This document shows, piece after piece, positions 27,023 to 35,904 of a stretch of DNA of 64,000 nt. This DNA comes from an uncultured Flaviramulus sp. (lineage in GTDB: Bacteria; Bacteroidota; Bacteroidia; Flavobacteriales; Flavobacteriaceae): positions 1,036,688-1,100,687 of the forward strand of contig CANMUP010000001.1 of NCBI GenBank assembly GCA_947501105.1, written 5' to 3'. Below the pieces are notes generated by a model. That model saw nothing but the letters and a program-made list of their open reading frames with translations. It was not told where the DNA came from and did not search any database. Each line of letters starts with the position of its first letter. Within the stretch, counting starts at the first letter, position 1. Both the position numbers and the translations under genes were made by a program.

Positions 27023-27062
27023 TATGTGTAACTTAATAAATTATATGAATTAAAAGTATTAA

Positions 27063-27090
27063 AAAAGTCCTAACTAATGCTAGGACTTTT
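27063..27090 (-). terminator. Terminator after gldJ
   Basis: Perfect 10-bp stem AAAAGTCCTA / TAGGACTTTT with an 8-nt loop, 24 nt after the gldJ stop codon on the minus strand. Confidence 0.75.
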
Positions 27091-27114
27091 AAATATTATT
27101 TATTTGAAGGGTTT

Positions 27115-28818
27115 TTAATTCTTCGTTTTGTTTTTAGATTTACTTTTTGAACCTACACGAGACATTGCACATCTAAACCCAATATAATCTGTAGCCATAT
27201 CTTGTGGGAAATAACGTCTTTGTGCTGGATCTAACCAGTATTCTCTATCTTTCCACGAGCCACCTTTATAAACTCTAACTTCATCATTAATTAAAGAAGA
27301 TCTATTATCGTTTTTATCATATTCTCTAATGATATTTCCTAATGAATCTCTAGAAATTGAGTGTTTTGGAGAGTTGTACATTTGACGAGTCTCAACATCT
27401 GACTTGTCTCCAGATTCTAATTCTTCATCATCATCATTAAAGCTTTCAAAATTACGAGAAGAACGTCTGTCACCATCTCTAAAGTTTATAGCATTACTCT
27501 TATCAAAATTAGTTCTTAAATAAGTTTCATTTTCATCAACAGGAACTTGTAGAATTTCACCAGGTAAATTTCTAGCCACTACTTTTCCGTTAGACAGTGT
27601 GTCGTAAACAATATCATCAGAAGTCACTACTTTTACAGTACCATCATCGTTAATCGCGTTTTTAGTATAAACGTTACCACGGTAATAGTTAAAGTCATTA
27701 AACTCATCATCAACAATAGGTCTATAAACATCCGCTACCCATTCTGCAACGTTACCAGCCATATCATATAATCCAAAATCATTTGGATCGTATGATTTAA
27801 CAGCATTAGTAATATCTGCTCCATCATCTGACCAACCTTGAATTCCGCCGTAATCTCCTTTTCCTTGTTTGAAATTAGCTAATTGATCTCCACGAACTTT
27901 ACGTTTCCCAGAACGTGTGTATTGACCATCCCATGGATATTTTTTTCTACCTCTATAAAGGTTGTAGCTTCTTAGTTCGCCTAACCCTAGAGCAGCGTAT
28001 TCCCACTCTGTTTCTGTTGGGAGTCTATACTTTGGAGAAATAATACCAGTTTCACGAGTAGCATAAATACCAGTTTCGTTACCATCAGCATCAGTTCTTA
28101 CATTTCTTTTATTACGCCCATCACCATTTATAACTTCTTCGTTTCCTCCATAAGTTTGGGTTGGAGCATTTATATAGGTATCTGTACTAAAAGTTGCATC
28201 GGCATTAACATCTAAAGTTTTAGCATCTCTTTTTAAATACCCAGCTTTTTCTAAGTAGAATTCGTTAACACGGTCAGATCTCCAGTTAGCAAATTCAACA
28301 GCTTGAATCCAGCTTACACCAACTACAGGATATTCAGCATAGCCTGGGTGACGTAAATAGTTTTCAGTCATAATTTCATTAAAACCTAATCGGTTTCTCC
28401 AAACTAAAGTATCTGGTAAAGCACCATGATAAATAGCTCTAAAATTATCGTCTGTTGGAGGGTAAACACGTTTAATCCAATCTAAGTATTCTAAATACAT
28501 TACATTGGTAACCTCAGTTTCATCCATGTAAAAAGATTGTACATGCTGTTGGGTTGGAGTATTATTCCAATCATGCATCACATCATCTTGTACTTTTCCT
28601 TTTGTGAAAGTTCCTCCTTCTATGAAGACTAAACCTGGGGCAGTTTCTTGTTCTTTAAAATTGGTATTGTATTGAAAACCACCTTCTCTGTCATTGATTT
28701 GCCATCCTGTTGCTCTAGAACTATTCTTTGAGCTCGAAGATTTTTTACAACCAATAGCGGTTACAGATAGTGCTATAACTATCATAACCTTTAGTGCTAC
28801 TACTTTTTTCATATCCAT
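27115..28818 (-). CDS. gldJ: Gliding motility / T9SS lipoprotein GldJ
   Basis: A 567-residue lipoprotein (lipid Cys at 24 in VTAIGCKK) with a formylglycine-generating-enzyme-like fold: FIEGGTFTKG, MDETEVTNVMYLEYLDWI, YPVVGVSWIQAVEFANWRS, YRLPTETEWEYAA, GLYDMAGNVAEWVADV, and C-terminal VYKGGSWKDREYW and IGFRCAMS. GldJ is an essential part of the Bacteroidota gliding motor/T9SS; it associates with the outer membrane and supports stability of other Gld proteins. It is divergent from porU and porV, the arrangement found in other flavobacteria. A second in-frame Met (28812) is an equally good start. Confidence 0.96.
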   Translation of the reverse strand: MDMKKVVALKVMIVIALSVTAIGCKKSSSSKNSSRATGWQINDREGGFQYNTNFKEQETAPGLVFIEGGTFTKGKVQDDVMHDWNNTPTQQHVQSFYMDETEVTNVMYLEYLDWIKRVYPPTDDNFRAIYHGALPDTLVWRNRLGFNEIMTENYLRHPGYAEYPVVGVSWIQAVEFANWRSDRVNEFYLEKAGYLKRDAKTLDVNADATFSTDTYINAPTQTYGGNEEVINGDGRNKRNVRTDADGNETGIYATRETGIISPKYRLPTETEWEYAALGLGELRSYNLYRGRKKYPWDGQYTRSGKRKVRGDQLANFKQGKGDYGGIQGWSDDGADITNAVKSYDPNDFGLYDMAGNVAEWVADVYRPIVDDEFNDFNYYRGNVYTKNAINDDGTVKVVTSDDIVYDTLSNGKVVARNLPGEILQVPVDENETYLRTNFDKSNAINFRDGDRRSSRNFESFNDDDEELESGDKSDVETRQMYNSPKHSISRDSLGNIIREYDKNDNRSSLINDEVRVYKGGSWKDREYWLDPAQRRYFPQDMATDYIGFRCAMSRVGSKSKSKNKTKN

Positions 28819-29082
28819 ACGTTTAAGTAAGCTAATAATATTTTTGGTGCTGCAATATAAGAATTAAACCGAATAACGCAAGCAATTTTTTGCATTTTAA
28901 CCAAAAAAATATGCATTTCACCCTATTTTTTTAACATTACAACGATGTTTTCGGTGTTTTTCATCGCTGTTTTGTGTTTAATAAACGCGTGTTTTACTAA
29001 TTTATTATTGTATTTTTGATGTGGTTTTTAAATTTGTTATTTTTTTTAATAATAACATGTTACAAAAGCCGTTATTCTAGCG

Positions 29083-32000
29083 ATGAAAGAGAAAGTTTTA
29101 CTTTTATTTTTAATTATTTCTGCCGCATTGTTTTCGCAGCAAAAAAAGTTTGACATTAATTGGGATGGTTTTCAAACCATTTCTGGTGGCAGCTATGATC
29201 TTAAAATACCTGCTTTTAATGCTGATAATTTTAGTTACGATTTTAATGAAGGCTTGCTGTTTGTTACGCAATGGGAAATTTCAACTGTAATAAATGAATC
29301 TTCAGTAGCTATTAGTAATGTTAGTTATACTTCAATCTCAAAAGAAGAATTAAAGGACATAAACATTAATACTATTGGTAACGAATTAAAATTTGCTTTA
29401 AAAAATTCAAAAGCAAGAACAAAACAATTCGCCTATTTTCAATTAACACCTATTATAAAAGATGCTAATGGTAATTATAAAAAAGTACAATCTTTTCAAA
29501 TAAATTATAATACAAATACTAGCAAAGTATCTTTATTTAATAAAGGTAATGGTGTTTCTGGAGTAATAACAAATTCGGTGTTAAGTTCTGGAGAATGGTT
29601 TAAGTTTTATGTAGATACAACAGGAGTATTTAAAATTTCCAAAAGTTTTTTACAAGATTTAGGAGTAAACGTTAATAGTTTAGACCCAAGAACCATAAAA
29701 TTATATGGAAATGGTGGACGAATGATTCCATATTCTAATGGAGTGCCATATCCTTTTGATGTTACCGAAAATGCTATAAAGTTTATTGGAGAAGAAGATG
29801 GTGTTTTTGATAATGAAGACCATATTTTATTTTATGCTCAAGGCCCAAAAGAATTTAATATAGAAAGTAACACCAATATTAATTGCTATACTGATAAAAC
29901 CTATTATTACATTAATGTGAGTTCTGGTTTAGGTAAACGTGTACAGCCCATGATTCAACCTGCAGGAAATGCAAATATGGTTATTGATACTTTTGAAGAT
30001 TATAAATTTCATGAAATAGATGAATATAATATCGCTTTTTTAGGAAGACGATGGTTTGGAGACCGATTTGATATCGAAAACGCTAAAACTTTCGAGTTCG
30101 ATTTCCCTAATTTAGTTACTTCTAGCCCAATTAACCTTAGGGTATATGTAGCATCTACGTCTACAACACAAAGTAGTATGCAAATTAGTGTTAATGGTAG
30201 CGCTGTCTCAACACTATCAATTGCAGGATCGTCAAGCCCAAGTTTAGCTAATGATGCGTCATATATTGGTAATGTAAATGTAGCTTCACCTAATATAAGT
30301 GTAGATCTTAATTATGATAACCAAGGAAACCCGAGTGGTTTAGGCTATTTGGACTATATTTCGATTGAAGCAACTAGAGCATTAAGTTTTACAGATAAAC
30401 AATTTCAATTTAAAAATAGTGCAGTTGTATCTGCTTCAGGTATTGGGCAATATAATATTGCAAATGCATCACAAATTTCTGAGGTTTGGGATGTAACCGA
30501 TTTGTATAGCGTAACTAGTTATGTTAATGAAGATGCTAGCAGTAATCTATCTTTTATGACAACTTTAGGAACACTTAAAACCTATGTAGCTGTAACACCA
30601 TTAGACTATTTTGAACCAGAGGTAGATGCTAATAAAAGTATAAGTAATCAAAATATAAAAGGCACTATTTTTCAGAACAGTAGTGGTCAATTTCAAGATG
30701 TCGACTATATCATTATTGCGCCTGATAATATGTATAATCAAGCTGAACGATTAGCACAAATAAATAGAAATCAATACAACCTAAATGTTAAAGCCTTAAG
30801 GTTGAGTGAGGTATATAACGAATTTAGTACAGGAAATCAAGATGTTGGAGCAATAAGGAATTTAGTAAAATACGTTTATGATAATGCGAGTATGCCAGAA
30901 AACAGGTTAAAGTATTTGTGCTTATTTGGAGATGGCTCATTTGATTATAAAGATAGAATTCCCAATAACACCAACATTATGCCTTCATGGTATTCGTACA
31001 ACAGTTTTAATCTAACCAATTCGTTTGTTTCAGACGATTTTTATGGGATGATGGATGCTAACGAAGGGACGATGAGTACAAGTAATAAATTAGATTTGGC
31101 AGTGGGTAGAATACTAGCCGATACTCCACAACGCGCCAAAGAAATGGTTGATAAAATTGAAAGTTACTACGTAAAAGAAGCTTTTGGGAGTTGGCGTAAT
31201 AATTTTGTAGTCATTTCAGATGATGTTGATAAAGATTGGGAAGGCATTTTACAAGAAACCACAGATAATGTAGGGAATACTGTTAATCAAGAAAAGCAAT
31301 TTATAAATGTTATTAAAATTCATACTGATGCTTTTAAACAAGAGGCCTCAGCAGGAGGGGACAGATACCCTCAAGTTACAGAATCTTTAACTAATGCTAT
31401 AGATAATGGCGCATTAGTAGTTAATTATTTTGGACATGGTGGAGAGGAAGGATTGGCGCAAGAACGCATTTTAACTAAACCAGATGTGGAGAATTTCAGG
31501 AATTTTTGTAAACTCAATTGTTTTGTTACAGTAACCTGCGAGTTTACTAAATTTGATAACCCTTTTAGAGAGACTGCTGGAGAGTTTACTTATTGGAATA
31601 AAAAAGCAGGAGCCATTGGTTTAATTACAACCACAAGACAGGTTTTTGTCAATTTTGGAATCACATTTAATAATGAATTAGAACAATATCTATTTTCTTT
31701 TAATGATACTGATAATTTTGAGGATTACGAGTATCCGTCAATGGCAGAAGCATTAAGGTTGACAAAAAATTTACCATCAATTTCAAATCAAAGCCAAAGA
31801 CGATTAGTCTTTTTTATTGGAGACCCAGCCATGAAATTGGCATTTCCTAAGCCAAATATAAGATTAACAAGAATTAACGATGTGCCAATCACACAAGCTA
31901 CAGATACTTTAAAAGCTTTAAGTTATGTAAAGCTTGCAGGAGAAGTTACAGATGTTTCTGGGGCTGTGTTAAGTAATTATAGCGGAACGCTTTCAACAAC

Positions 32001-32964
32001 TATTTATGATAAGAATATAAATAGACAAACGTTGGCAAATGATGGTACTCGATTAAATGGACAGTTAGTACAATTGGACTTTGAAACTTTAGGAGAAATT
32101 ATTTTTAGAGGCCAAGCGTCAGTTACCAATGGTCAATTTGAGTTTGATTTTGTGGTGCCAAAGGATATAGGTATCCCTGTAGGTTATGGTAAAGTTAGCT
32201 TTTATTCAAAAAACGAAGAATTGCTTCAAGATCAATCTGGTGTTAGCCTAAATACTGTTAGAATAGGTGGATTAAACGAAAATGCAGCCGAAGACAATAT
32301 AGGGCCAGTAATTACGCTTTATATGAACGATGAAAATTTTGTGTCAGGTGGCATTACTAACGAATCACCAACCTTATTAGCTAAGTTAGAAGATGATAAT
32401 GGTATAAATACTGCAAGCGGTATCGGTCACGATATTGTGGCCATTATAGATGGAGATGAAACCAATCCATTTATATTAAACGATTACTACCAAACTGAAG
32501 TTGATGATTATAAAAAGGGAGTGGTTTCCTTTCCTTTTAGAGATTTAGAACCAGGACTTCATACTTTAACTTTAAAGGCTTGGGATGTTTATAATAATTC
32601 GGCAGTCACTGAAATTCAGTTTATTGTTCACGATAAAGATGAAGGGTTAGTTATAAACAATGTGCTTAATTATCCCAACCCTTTTGTAAATTATACAGAA
32701 TTTTGGTTTAACCACAATAGTTCAGACCCTTTAGACGTTTCTATACAGATATTCACCGTTTCTGGAAAATTGGTAAAAACTCTTAATGGTCAAACCAATG
32801 CAGGGACAAAAACAACTAGCTCGTTATCTCGAGATATTGTTTGGGATGGAAGAGACGATTTTGGTGATAAAATAGGTAAAGGTGTTTATATATATAAGCT
32901 GACAGTACAGTCTAGCTTGTTAAATAAAAAGGTGCAAAAAATAGAGAAACTTGTAATCCTCTAA
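29083..32964 (+). CDS. porU: T9SS sortase PorU
   Basis: A 1293-residue exported protein with signal peptide (residues 1-19). The centre (about 530-930) is a gingipain-like Peptidase_C25 domain; the His/Cys pair is visible as H785 in NYFGHGGEEG and C819 in VTVTCEFT. PorU removes the sorting domain from T9SS cargo and links many cargos to lipid on the cell surface. Its C-terminus (about 1205-1293: NYPNPFVNYTEF, VSGKLVKTLNG, GKGVYIYKLTVQS) looks like a sorting domain that it retains. It lies directly before porV, its membrane partner, and divergent from gldJ. Confidence 0.95.
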   Translation: MKEKVLLLFLIISAALFSQQKKFDINWDGFQTISGGSYDLKIPAFNADNFSYDFNEGLLFVTQWEISTVINESSVAISNVSYTSISKEELKDININTIGNELKFALKNSKARTKQFAYFQLTPIIKDANGNYKKVQSFQINYNTNTSKVSLFNKGNGVSGVITNSVLSSGEWFKFYVDTTGVFKISKSFLQDLGVNVNSLDPRTIKLYGNGGRMIPYSNGVPYPFDVTENAIKFIGEEDGVFDNEDHILFYAQGPKEFNIESNTNINCYTDKTYYYINVSSGLGKRVQPMIQPAGNANMVIDTFEDYKFHEIDEYNIAFLGRRWFGDRFDIENAKTFEFDFPNLVTSSPINLRVYVASTSTTQSSMQISVNGSAVSTLSIAGSSSPSLANDASYIGNVNVASPNISVDLNYDNQGNPSGLGYLDYISIEATRALSFTDKQFQFKNSAVVSASGIGQYNIANASQISEVWDVTDLYSVTSYVNEDASSNLSFMTTLGTLKTYVAVTPLDYFEPEVDANKSISNQNIKGTIFQNSSGQFQDVDYIIIAPDNMYNQAERLAQINRNQYNLNVKALRLSEVYNEFSTGNQDVGAIRNLVKYVYDNASMPENRLKYLCLFGDGSFDYKDRIPNNTNIMPSWYSYNSFNLTNSFVSDDFYGMMDANEGTMSTSNKLDLAVGRILADTPQRAKEMVDKIESYYVKEAFGSWRNNFVVISDDVDKDWEGILQETTDNVGNTVNQEKQFINVIKIHTDAFKQEASAGGDRYPQVTESLTNAIDNGALVVNYFGHGGEEGLAQERILTKPDVENFRNFCKLNCFVTVTCEFTKFDNPFRETAGEFTYWNKKAGAIGLITTTRQVFVNFGITFNNELEQYLFSFNDTDNFEDYEYPSMAEALRLTKNLPSISNQSQRRLVFFIGDPAMKLAFPKPNIRLTRINDVPITQATDTLKALSYVKLAGEVTDVSGAVLSNYSGTLSTTIYDKNINRQTLANDGTRLNGQLVQLDFETLGEIIFRGQASVTNGQFEFDFVVPKDIGIPVGYGKVSFYSKNEELLQDQSGVSLNTVRIGGLNENAAEDNIGPVITLYMNDENFVSGGITNESPTLLAKLEDDNGINTASGIGHDIVAIIDGDETNPFILNDYYQTEVDDYKKGVVSFPFRDLEPGLHTLTLKAWDVYNNSAVTEIQFIVHDKDEGLVINNVLNYPNPFVNYTEFWFNHNSSDPLDVSIQIFTVSGKLVKTLNGQTNAGTKTTSSLSRDIVWDGRDDFGDKIGKGVYIYKLTVQSSLLNKKVQKIEKLVIL

Positions 32965-32980
32965 GAAAAAATTATATTTG
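32951..32980 (+). promoter_or_regulatory. Promoter of porV inside the porU 3' end
   Basis: TTG at 32951-32953, 19-nt spacer, then TATATTTG at 32973-32980, matching the Bacteroidota consensus. The porV start is 18 nt downstream. The -33 element lies in the last codons of porU. Confidence 0.65.
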
Positions 32981-32998
32981 TTAAATAAAAACTAATTC

Positions 32999-34234
32999 AT
33001 GAAGAAAGGAATATTGCTATTAATAGGGTTTACTGTTTTATTTAAAGTTGATGCTCAAACAACAATAATACCGAATGATGATTCTAGAGTTATAACAACT
33101 GGACTTCCATTTGTTTTAATAGCACCAGATGCAAGAGCTGCTTCCATGGGAGATATGGGTGTAGCAACATCAGTTGATGCATTTTCACAACAATGGAACC
33201 CATCAAAATATGTGTTTTCAGAAACTCAATCTGGTATTGGAGTAAGCTATACACCGTACTTAAGTAAGTTGGTTAACGATATCTTTTTAGGAAATGTCAC
33301 CTATTTTAATCGATTGGATGAAAAAAGTGCATTTGCCGCAAGTTTCAAATATTTTTCATTAGGAGATATTGAGTTTGTTCAGGATGAGTTTTCCGATGCT
33401 TTAATTCAAAGACCAAATGAGTTAACTATTGATGTGTCGTACGCTTTAAGATTAGCAGATCAGTTTGCTATGTCTGTAGCGATGCGTTATTTACGTTCTG
33501 ATTTAAGACTAGATACAGGAAATAATGATACAGCTGCTGCAAACACATTCGGAGTAGATATTTCTGGATTTTATCAAGGAGAAGAGGAAGCTTATAACGA
33601 TTTTAATGGACGATGGAGAATGGGCTTTGCTATTCAAAATATTGGACCAAAATTTAAATATGATGAAGGTGGGCAAGAAAATTTTCAACCAACTATGTTG
33701 CGTTTAGGAACAGGGTTTGACTTTATATTTGATGATTATAATAAAATAGCAGTAACTGCAGAGGTTGGAAAACTGTTAGTGCCAACGCCGCCAATGCTAG
33801 GAGACGAGTATAATTATACCGATACTAATGGAAATGGAGTTTACGATGATGGAGTTGACACTTTAGGAAGCAAAACTCAAGATGATGTTATAATTAGCGG
33901 ACAATCTCAAGATGTTAGCTTTTTATCTGGTATGTTTCAGTCTTTTGGAGATGCACCAGGAGGATTTAGTGAAGAGTTAAAAGAGTTTACTTGGTCATTA
34001 GGAGCAGAGTATTTATATCAAGATTCATTTGCTTTTAGAGCAGGTTATTTTAATGAAAGTGAAGAGAAAGGTGCTAGAAAGTTTTTAGCACTCGGAGCAG
34101 GGTTTAAATACAATGTTGTTAATATAGATTTATCATATTTATTCTCAGCATCTAAAGTGCAAAGTCCGTTAGAAAACACATTGCGTTTTTCATTAACATT
34201 TAACATTGGAGCTGAGGCTTATAACGAGTTTTAA
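32999..34234 (+). CDS. porV: T9SS outer-membrane protein PorV (LptO)
   Basis: A 411-residue beta-barrel protein of the PorV/FadL-like class with a signal peptide (residues 1-18). Early residues LIAPDARAASMGDMGVATS and QQWNPSKYVF are characteristic of PorV, and the C-terminus ends in alternating strands (LRFSLTFNIG). PorV carries T9SS cargo from the translocon to PorU, and together they form the attachment complex. A promoter of its own is present, so it may be made in excess of PorU. A hairpin terminator follows. Confidence 0.95.
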   Translation: MKKGILLLIGFTVLFKVDAQTTIIPNDDSRVITTGLPFVLIAPDARAASMGDMGVATSVDAFSQQWNPSKYVFSETQSGIGVSYTPYLSKLVNDIFLGNVTYFNRLDEKSAFAASFKYFSLGDIEFVQDEFSDALIQRPNELTIDVSYALRLADQFAMSVAMRYLRSDLRLDTGNNDTAAANTFGVDISGFYQGEEEAYNDFNGRWRMGFAIQNIGPKFKYDEGGQENFQPTMLRLGTGFDFIFDDYNKIAVTAEVGKLLVPTPPMLGDEYNYTDTNGNGVYDDGVDTLGSKTQDDVIISGQSQDVSFLSGMFQSFGDAPGGFSEELKEFTWSLGAEYLYQDSFAFRAGYFNESEEKGARKFLALGAGFKYNVVNIDLSYLFSASKVQSPLENTLRFSLTFNIGAEAYNEF

Positions 34235-34255
34235 TAAAAAGCTAAATAATTTTAT

Positions 34256-34288
34256 AAAAAACTATTGTCGTAAAGCAATAGTTTTTTT
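34256..34288 (+). terminator. Terminator after porV
   Basis: Perfect stem AAAAAACTATTG / CAATAGTTTTTT with an 8-nt loop and closing T-run, 21 nt after porV. Confidence 0.8.
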
Positions 34289-34330
34289 GTTTATATTGGT
34301 GTCATAGTTTTATTCAAGATTATGTAGTTT

Positions 34331-34813
34331 ATGAAGGAAGTGAAAATTGAATCAACACTTTATGTGTTTAAAGATTTAAGTGCGTTGCCACAAGACGTAA
34401 TAAAGTTAATGTATAAAGCAGTAGAGGCAAGAGAAAAGGCTTATGCACCGTATTCAAATTTTCATGTTGGAGCAGCAATTCTTTTAGATAATAATGAAAT
34501 AATTACAGGAAGTAATCAAGAAAACGCTTCTTATCCTTCAGGGTTATGTGCAGAGCGAACAGCAATTTATTACGCAGGAGCAAAATACCCAAAAGCTAAA
34601 ATAATAAGAATGGCTATTACTGCTGGTTCTAAAAAAAATAAAACTACAAGCCCTATTCCACCATGTGGCGCTTGTCGACAAGCCATTGCTGAATATGAAG
34701 TAAAACAAGATATGCCAATTGAAATTTATTTTATGGGCGAAACGGGAAAAGTGGCAAAATCTAATTCTTTGGCAAATTTGTTGCCATTAGTGTTCGATAA
34801 ATCTGTGCTATAA
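34331..34813 (+). CDS. cdd: Cytidine deaminase
   Basis: A 160-residue zinc enzyme of pyrimidine salvage that deaminates cytidine and deoxycytidine. The zinc site has Cys and catalytic Glu in GLCAERTAIYYA and the Cys pair in PPCGACRQAIAE. YAPYSNFHVGAAILL is the N-terminal substrate motif. Length fits the homotetrameric form. Its place between porV and pdhA is the same as in other flavobacteria and probably has no functional meaning. Confidence 0.95.
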   Translation: MKEVKIESTLYVFKDLSALPQDVIKLMYKAVEAREKAYAPYSNFHVGAAILLDNNEIITGSNQENASYPSGLCAERTAIYYAGAKYPKAKIIRMAITAGSKKNKTTSPIPPCGACRQAIAEYEVKQDMPIEIYFMGETGKVAKSNSLANLLPLVFDKSVL

Positions 34814-34902
34814 CGTTTTCGTTTAAAATTTACTATTTTCAGTTTTTTCATTAATGACTAAAGTATTACTTTTGTTATTCGTTTATTAAATTAACGTTAG
34901 CA

Positions 34903-35901
34903 ATGCAAAAAATAACTAAGGAAGTATACCTCAAGTGGTATGAAGATATGTTATTCTGGAGAAAGTTTGAAGACAAATTAGCTGCAGTATATATTCAACA
35001 AAAAGTAAGAGGGTTTCTTCATTTATACAATGGTCAAGAGGCTGTATTAGCAGGAGCTTTACATGCTATGGATTTGACTAAAGATAAAATGATTACGGCT
35101 TACCGTAACCACGTGCAACCTATTGGTATGGGTGTAGATCCTAAACGTGTTATGGCAGAACTTTTCGGGAAAGCAACAGGAACATCTCAAGGTTTAGGTG
35201 GTTCAATGCATATATTCTCTAAAGAACATCGTTTTTATGGAGGTCATGGTATTGTAGGTGGACAAATTCCTTTAGGGGCTGGTATTGCTTTTGGTGATAA
35301 ATATCATGATAGTGATGCTGTAACATTATGTTGCTTTGGTGATGGTGCTGCGAGACAAGGATCGTTACATGAAACCTTTAACTTAGCAATGCTTTGGAAT
35401 TTACCAGTAGTATTTGTTTGTGAAAATAATGGCTATGCAATGGGTACTTCAGTTGAACGTACTGCAAACCATACAGATGTTTGGAAATTAGGAAAAGGTT
35501 ATGAAATGCCTTGCGGACCGGTTGATGGGATGAATCCTATAAAAGTTGCCGAAGCTTTTGATGAAGCTATTCAAAGAGCACGTAAAGGTGGCGGTCCAAC
35601 ATTTTTAGAGCTTAAAACATATCGTTATAGAGGACATTCAATGAGTGATGCACAGCATTATAGAACTAAAGATGAAGTTGAAGAATACAAGAAAATAGAT
35701 CCTATTACACAAATAAAAGAGATTATTCTTGAAAAGAAATATGCAACTGAAGCAGATATTAAAGTGATTGATAAGCGTGTGAAAGATTTAGTTTCAGAAT
35801 GTGAAAAATTTGCTGATGAGTCTCCATTCCCTGAAAAGAATGTGATGTACGATGTTGTTTATGAGCAAGAAGATTATCCATTTATTCAACATAAAATATA
35901 A
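34903..35901 (+). CDS. pdhA: Pyruvate dehydrogenase E1 component, alpha subunit
   Basis: A 332-residue thiamine-diphosphate enzyme subunit. The N-terminal MLFWRKFEDKLAAVYIQQKV and FLHLYNGQEAV, the GHGIVGGQIPLGAG block, the cofactor motif CCFGDGAARQGSLHE with ENNGYAMGTSV, and the phosphorylation-loop-like YRYRGHSMSDAQHYR are all typical. It works with a beta subunit not found in this window and with the E2 subunit encoded 3 nt downstream to turn pyruvate into acetyl-CoA. Confidence 0.95.
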   Translation: MQKITKEVYLKWYEDMLFWRKFEDKLAAVYIQQKVRGFLHLYNGQEAVLAGALHAMDLTKDKMITAYRNHVQPIGMGVDPKRVMAELFGKATGTSQGLGGSMHIFSKEHRFYGGHGIVGGQIPLGAGIAFGDKYHDSDAVTLCCFGDGAARQGSLHETFNLAMLWNLPVVFVCENNGYAMGTSVERTANHTDVWKLGKGYEMPCGPVDGMNPIKVAEAFDEAIQRARKGGGPTFLELKTYRYRGHSMSDAQHYRTKDEVEEYKKIDPITQIKEIILEKKYATEADIKVIDKRVKDLVSECEKFADESPFPEKNVMYDVVYEQEDYPFIQHKI

Positions 35902-35904
35902 GCT

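Noticed and set aside
29083..32964. PorU as a secreted gingipain-like virulence protease
   Set aside because: Position next to porV and gldJ and the family match show it is the T9SS sortase.
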